The position numbers and the translations under genes were made by a program. DNA of 64,000 nt from Scatophagus argus (Eukaryota; Chordata; Actinopteri; Scatophagidae). Of this stretch, positions 62,701 to 64,000 are shown piece by piece (the stretch's first letter is position 1; each line of letters starts with the position of its first letter). The notes beneath the pieces were generated by a model. That model did not search any database, was not told the DNA's origin, and saw only the letters and a list, made by a program, of their open reading frames with translations. The DNA lies in the NCBI RefSeq assembly GCF_020382885.2, contig NC_058506.1, forward strand, positions 8,472,318 through 8,536,317, in the 5' to 3' direction.

Positions 62701-64000
62701 CAATACTTATGTGAGACACTGTCATCATCATTTTTATACATACAAGTTAAACAAACATTTGGCATCTGGCAACAAATATTGTATAGGTGACCATACTACT
62801 AAAGTTGGCATGTATTCACAAACACTAGTGTACATGAAAGACATTGTTGGATCTCCTCCATGCAGTCTGGTAAATAGCCGTGCATGTGCCAAGATACATA
62901 TGATTTTCTCTGTGTGTACCTGACCACATACAAAAACTGAAATTTATCTTTAATTCTATGATAACACACATCTTCCCTGGTACAGCACTTTGCGTGTCCC
63001 AAATGAACATTATAAATCCACTCTGAAATTGTTTTTTAAGTGTATAAAAAAGTGTGTATTATTTTATAACTACTCAAAAAATAATTATGATTGAAAGATT
63101 AATGATCAGTATAACAAAATATTGTTTGCCCCCTCTGACAGGCAGAGGATATAATGCTGAGAGTAGTTTTTGAGAACCAAAGCCAACAGTGACCGTAAAT
63201 CCAACACATTCTGGATGTTTTACTGCAGAAGTACTGGTGGGAATAATAACACATGCTATATTAAAAAAACAAAACAAAACAAAAAAAACCCAAAAAACTG
63301 TGAACATGATTAGAGTGTGTGGTTGCACACACTAAGGCTGTTAACGCCTCATATCCTGACACAGTCATGTCTTGTTTCTTCAGATTACTGACACTACTGG
63401 TGGTCGGCTATACTGGCTGAACTAAAGAATTATTGTTCATGGTGAAACAAAACAGTTTGTGACTGGGAGGCCACAGTATGGTGGCTGCCATACAGTAGCC
63501 TGCTTTAAAACAATGCCCCTGCTGTAGGCCCTCTTGAACTTCCAAGAGCCCTGGTTTGGTGCCAGAGTGCAAATTCTCAAAACACATCTTTTATAATCTG
63601 GTCGACAGCAGGATAATGTGTTCTTGGCTGACACTAAGAGGACAACTAACCTGAAACCCTTCCCTAAAACTATAAATCTGAGAAATGTAGAAGGAACAGC
63701 TTATTTAAACTTGCAGAATTTTGTAACATGTTTGCATATCAAGGCTTGACTGTTTGGTGAACCCAGCCTATTGTTAGAGTGAACTGTTCCACATTCGTGC
63801 AGGACTCCCTGTTTTCTCTCTTCATCCCTCCTGGGGATCAAAGATTAGCTGAGGATATACAGTAGAAGGTTCACACTCTAGGCCCTCAGGTTTAAAAGGT
63901 CATTGCTTGGACATCAGTGGTCAAGTCCTCAAGATCACAAGTCTCCCATAATAGCAAGTTACATAAAGGGAAGGATTTTAGTAAGAAACTAATCTAATCT

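Larger units (their letters stand above)
57286..64000 (-). other. Nectin intron extending to the right edge
   Basis: No Ig-domain exon or other coding exon was recognised on the minus strand. Contents seen: a hAT-like fragment from 57485, an unexplained 155-codon plus-strand open frame (57666-58133), a TC/CA microsatellite (59734-59774), short C and G runs near 59886 and 60777, and AT-rich unique sequence after 61100. The stretch is most simply one long intron. Confidence 0.5.

Overview
This is a gene-rich stretch of a teleost fish genome. It has multi-exon genes with GT/AG introns, CA/TG microsatellites, a 5'-truncated L1/Tx1-like LINE, a Tc1-like DNA transposon remnant and a hAT-like end. 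The gene set (atrx, ccdc61, itpkc-like, a THIK potassium channel, ppm1n, rtn2, a nectin) has fish-type sequence. I cannot name the species from sequence alone. There is no operon, CRISPR array or phage.

Layout. 1-850: probable promoter and first exon(s) of an unidentified minus-strand gene that runs off the left edge. 3384-24125 (+): atrx, reconstructed here as 35 coding exons whose phases all agree and sum to 5733 nt (1910 aa). It carries the ADD domain (exons 7-9) and the split SNF2 helicase (exons 16-31). Its introns hold a LINE with an exact target-site duplication (19211-20028), a Tc1 remnant (about 21069-21554), and an in-frame intronic extension that could give a truncated ATRX isoform. 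26225-29868 (-): ccdc61, 12 coding exons, 513 aa, tail-to-tail with atrx. About 30150-30330: likely two-way promoter. 32300-34103 (+): inositol-trisphosphate 3-kinase, itpkc-like. 36262-37761 (+): two-pore K+ channel of the THIK (KCNK12/13) type. 40053-44858 (-): ppm1n, a PP2C phosphatase. 46776-50161 (+): a short reticulon, rtn2-like, 7 exons, 210 aa. 54554-57285 (-): the last three exons (transmembrane segment plus cytoplasmic tail) of a nectin-family adhesion receptor whose ectodomain exons lie beyond the right edge.

The genes do not form one pathway. ccdc61, itpkc, ppm1n, rtn2 and the nectin match genes that lie on human 19q13, so most of the window is a conserved synteny block; atrx (X-linked in mammals) and the THIK channel are the out-of-place members. 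Exon boundaries come from reading splice sites, frame continuity and remembered family sequence, not from alignment or RNA data. I found no clearly novel biological system. The best leads are the candidate intronic short ATRX isoform, the ITP kinase with a degenerate calmodulin-binding segment and no visible N-terminal exons, and the overlapping head-to-head first exons at ccdc61/itpkc.
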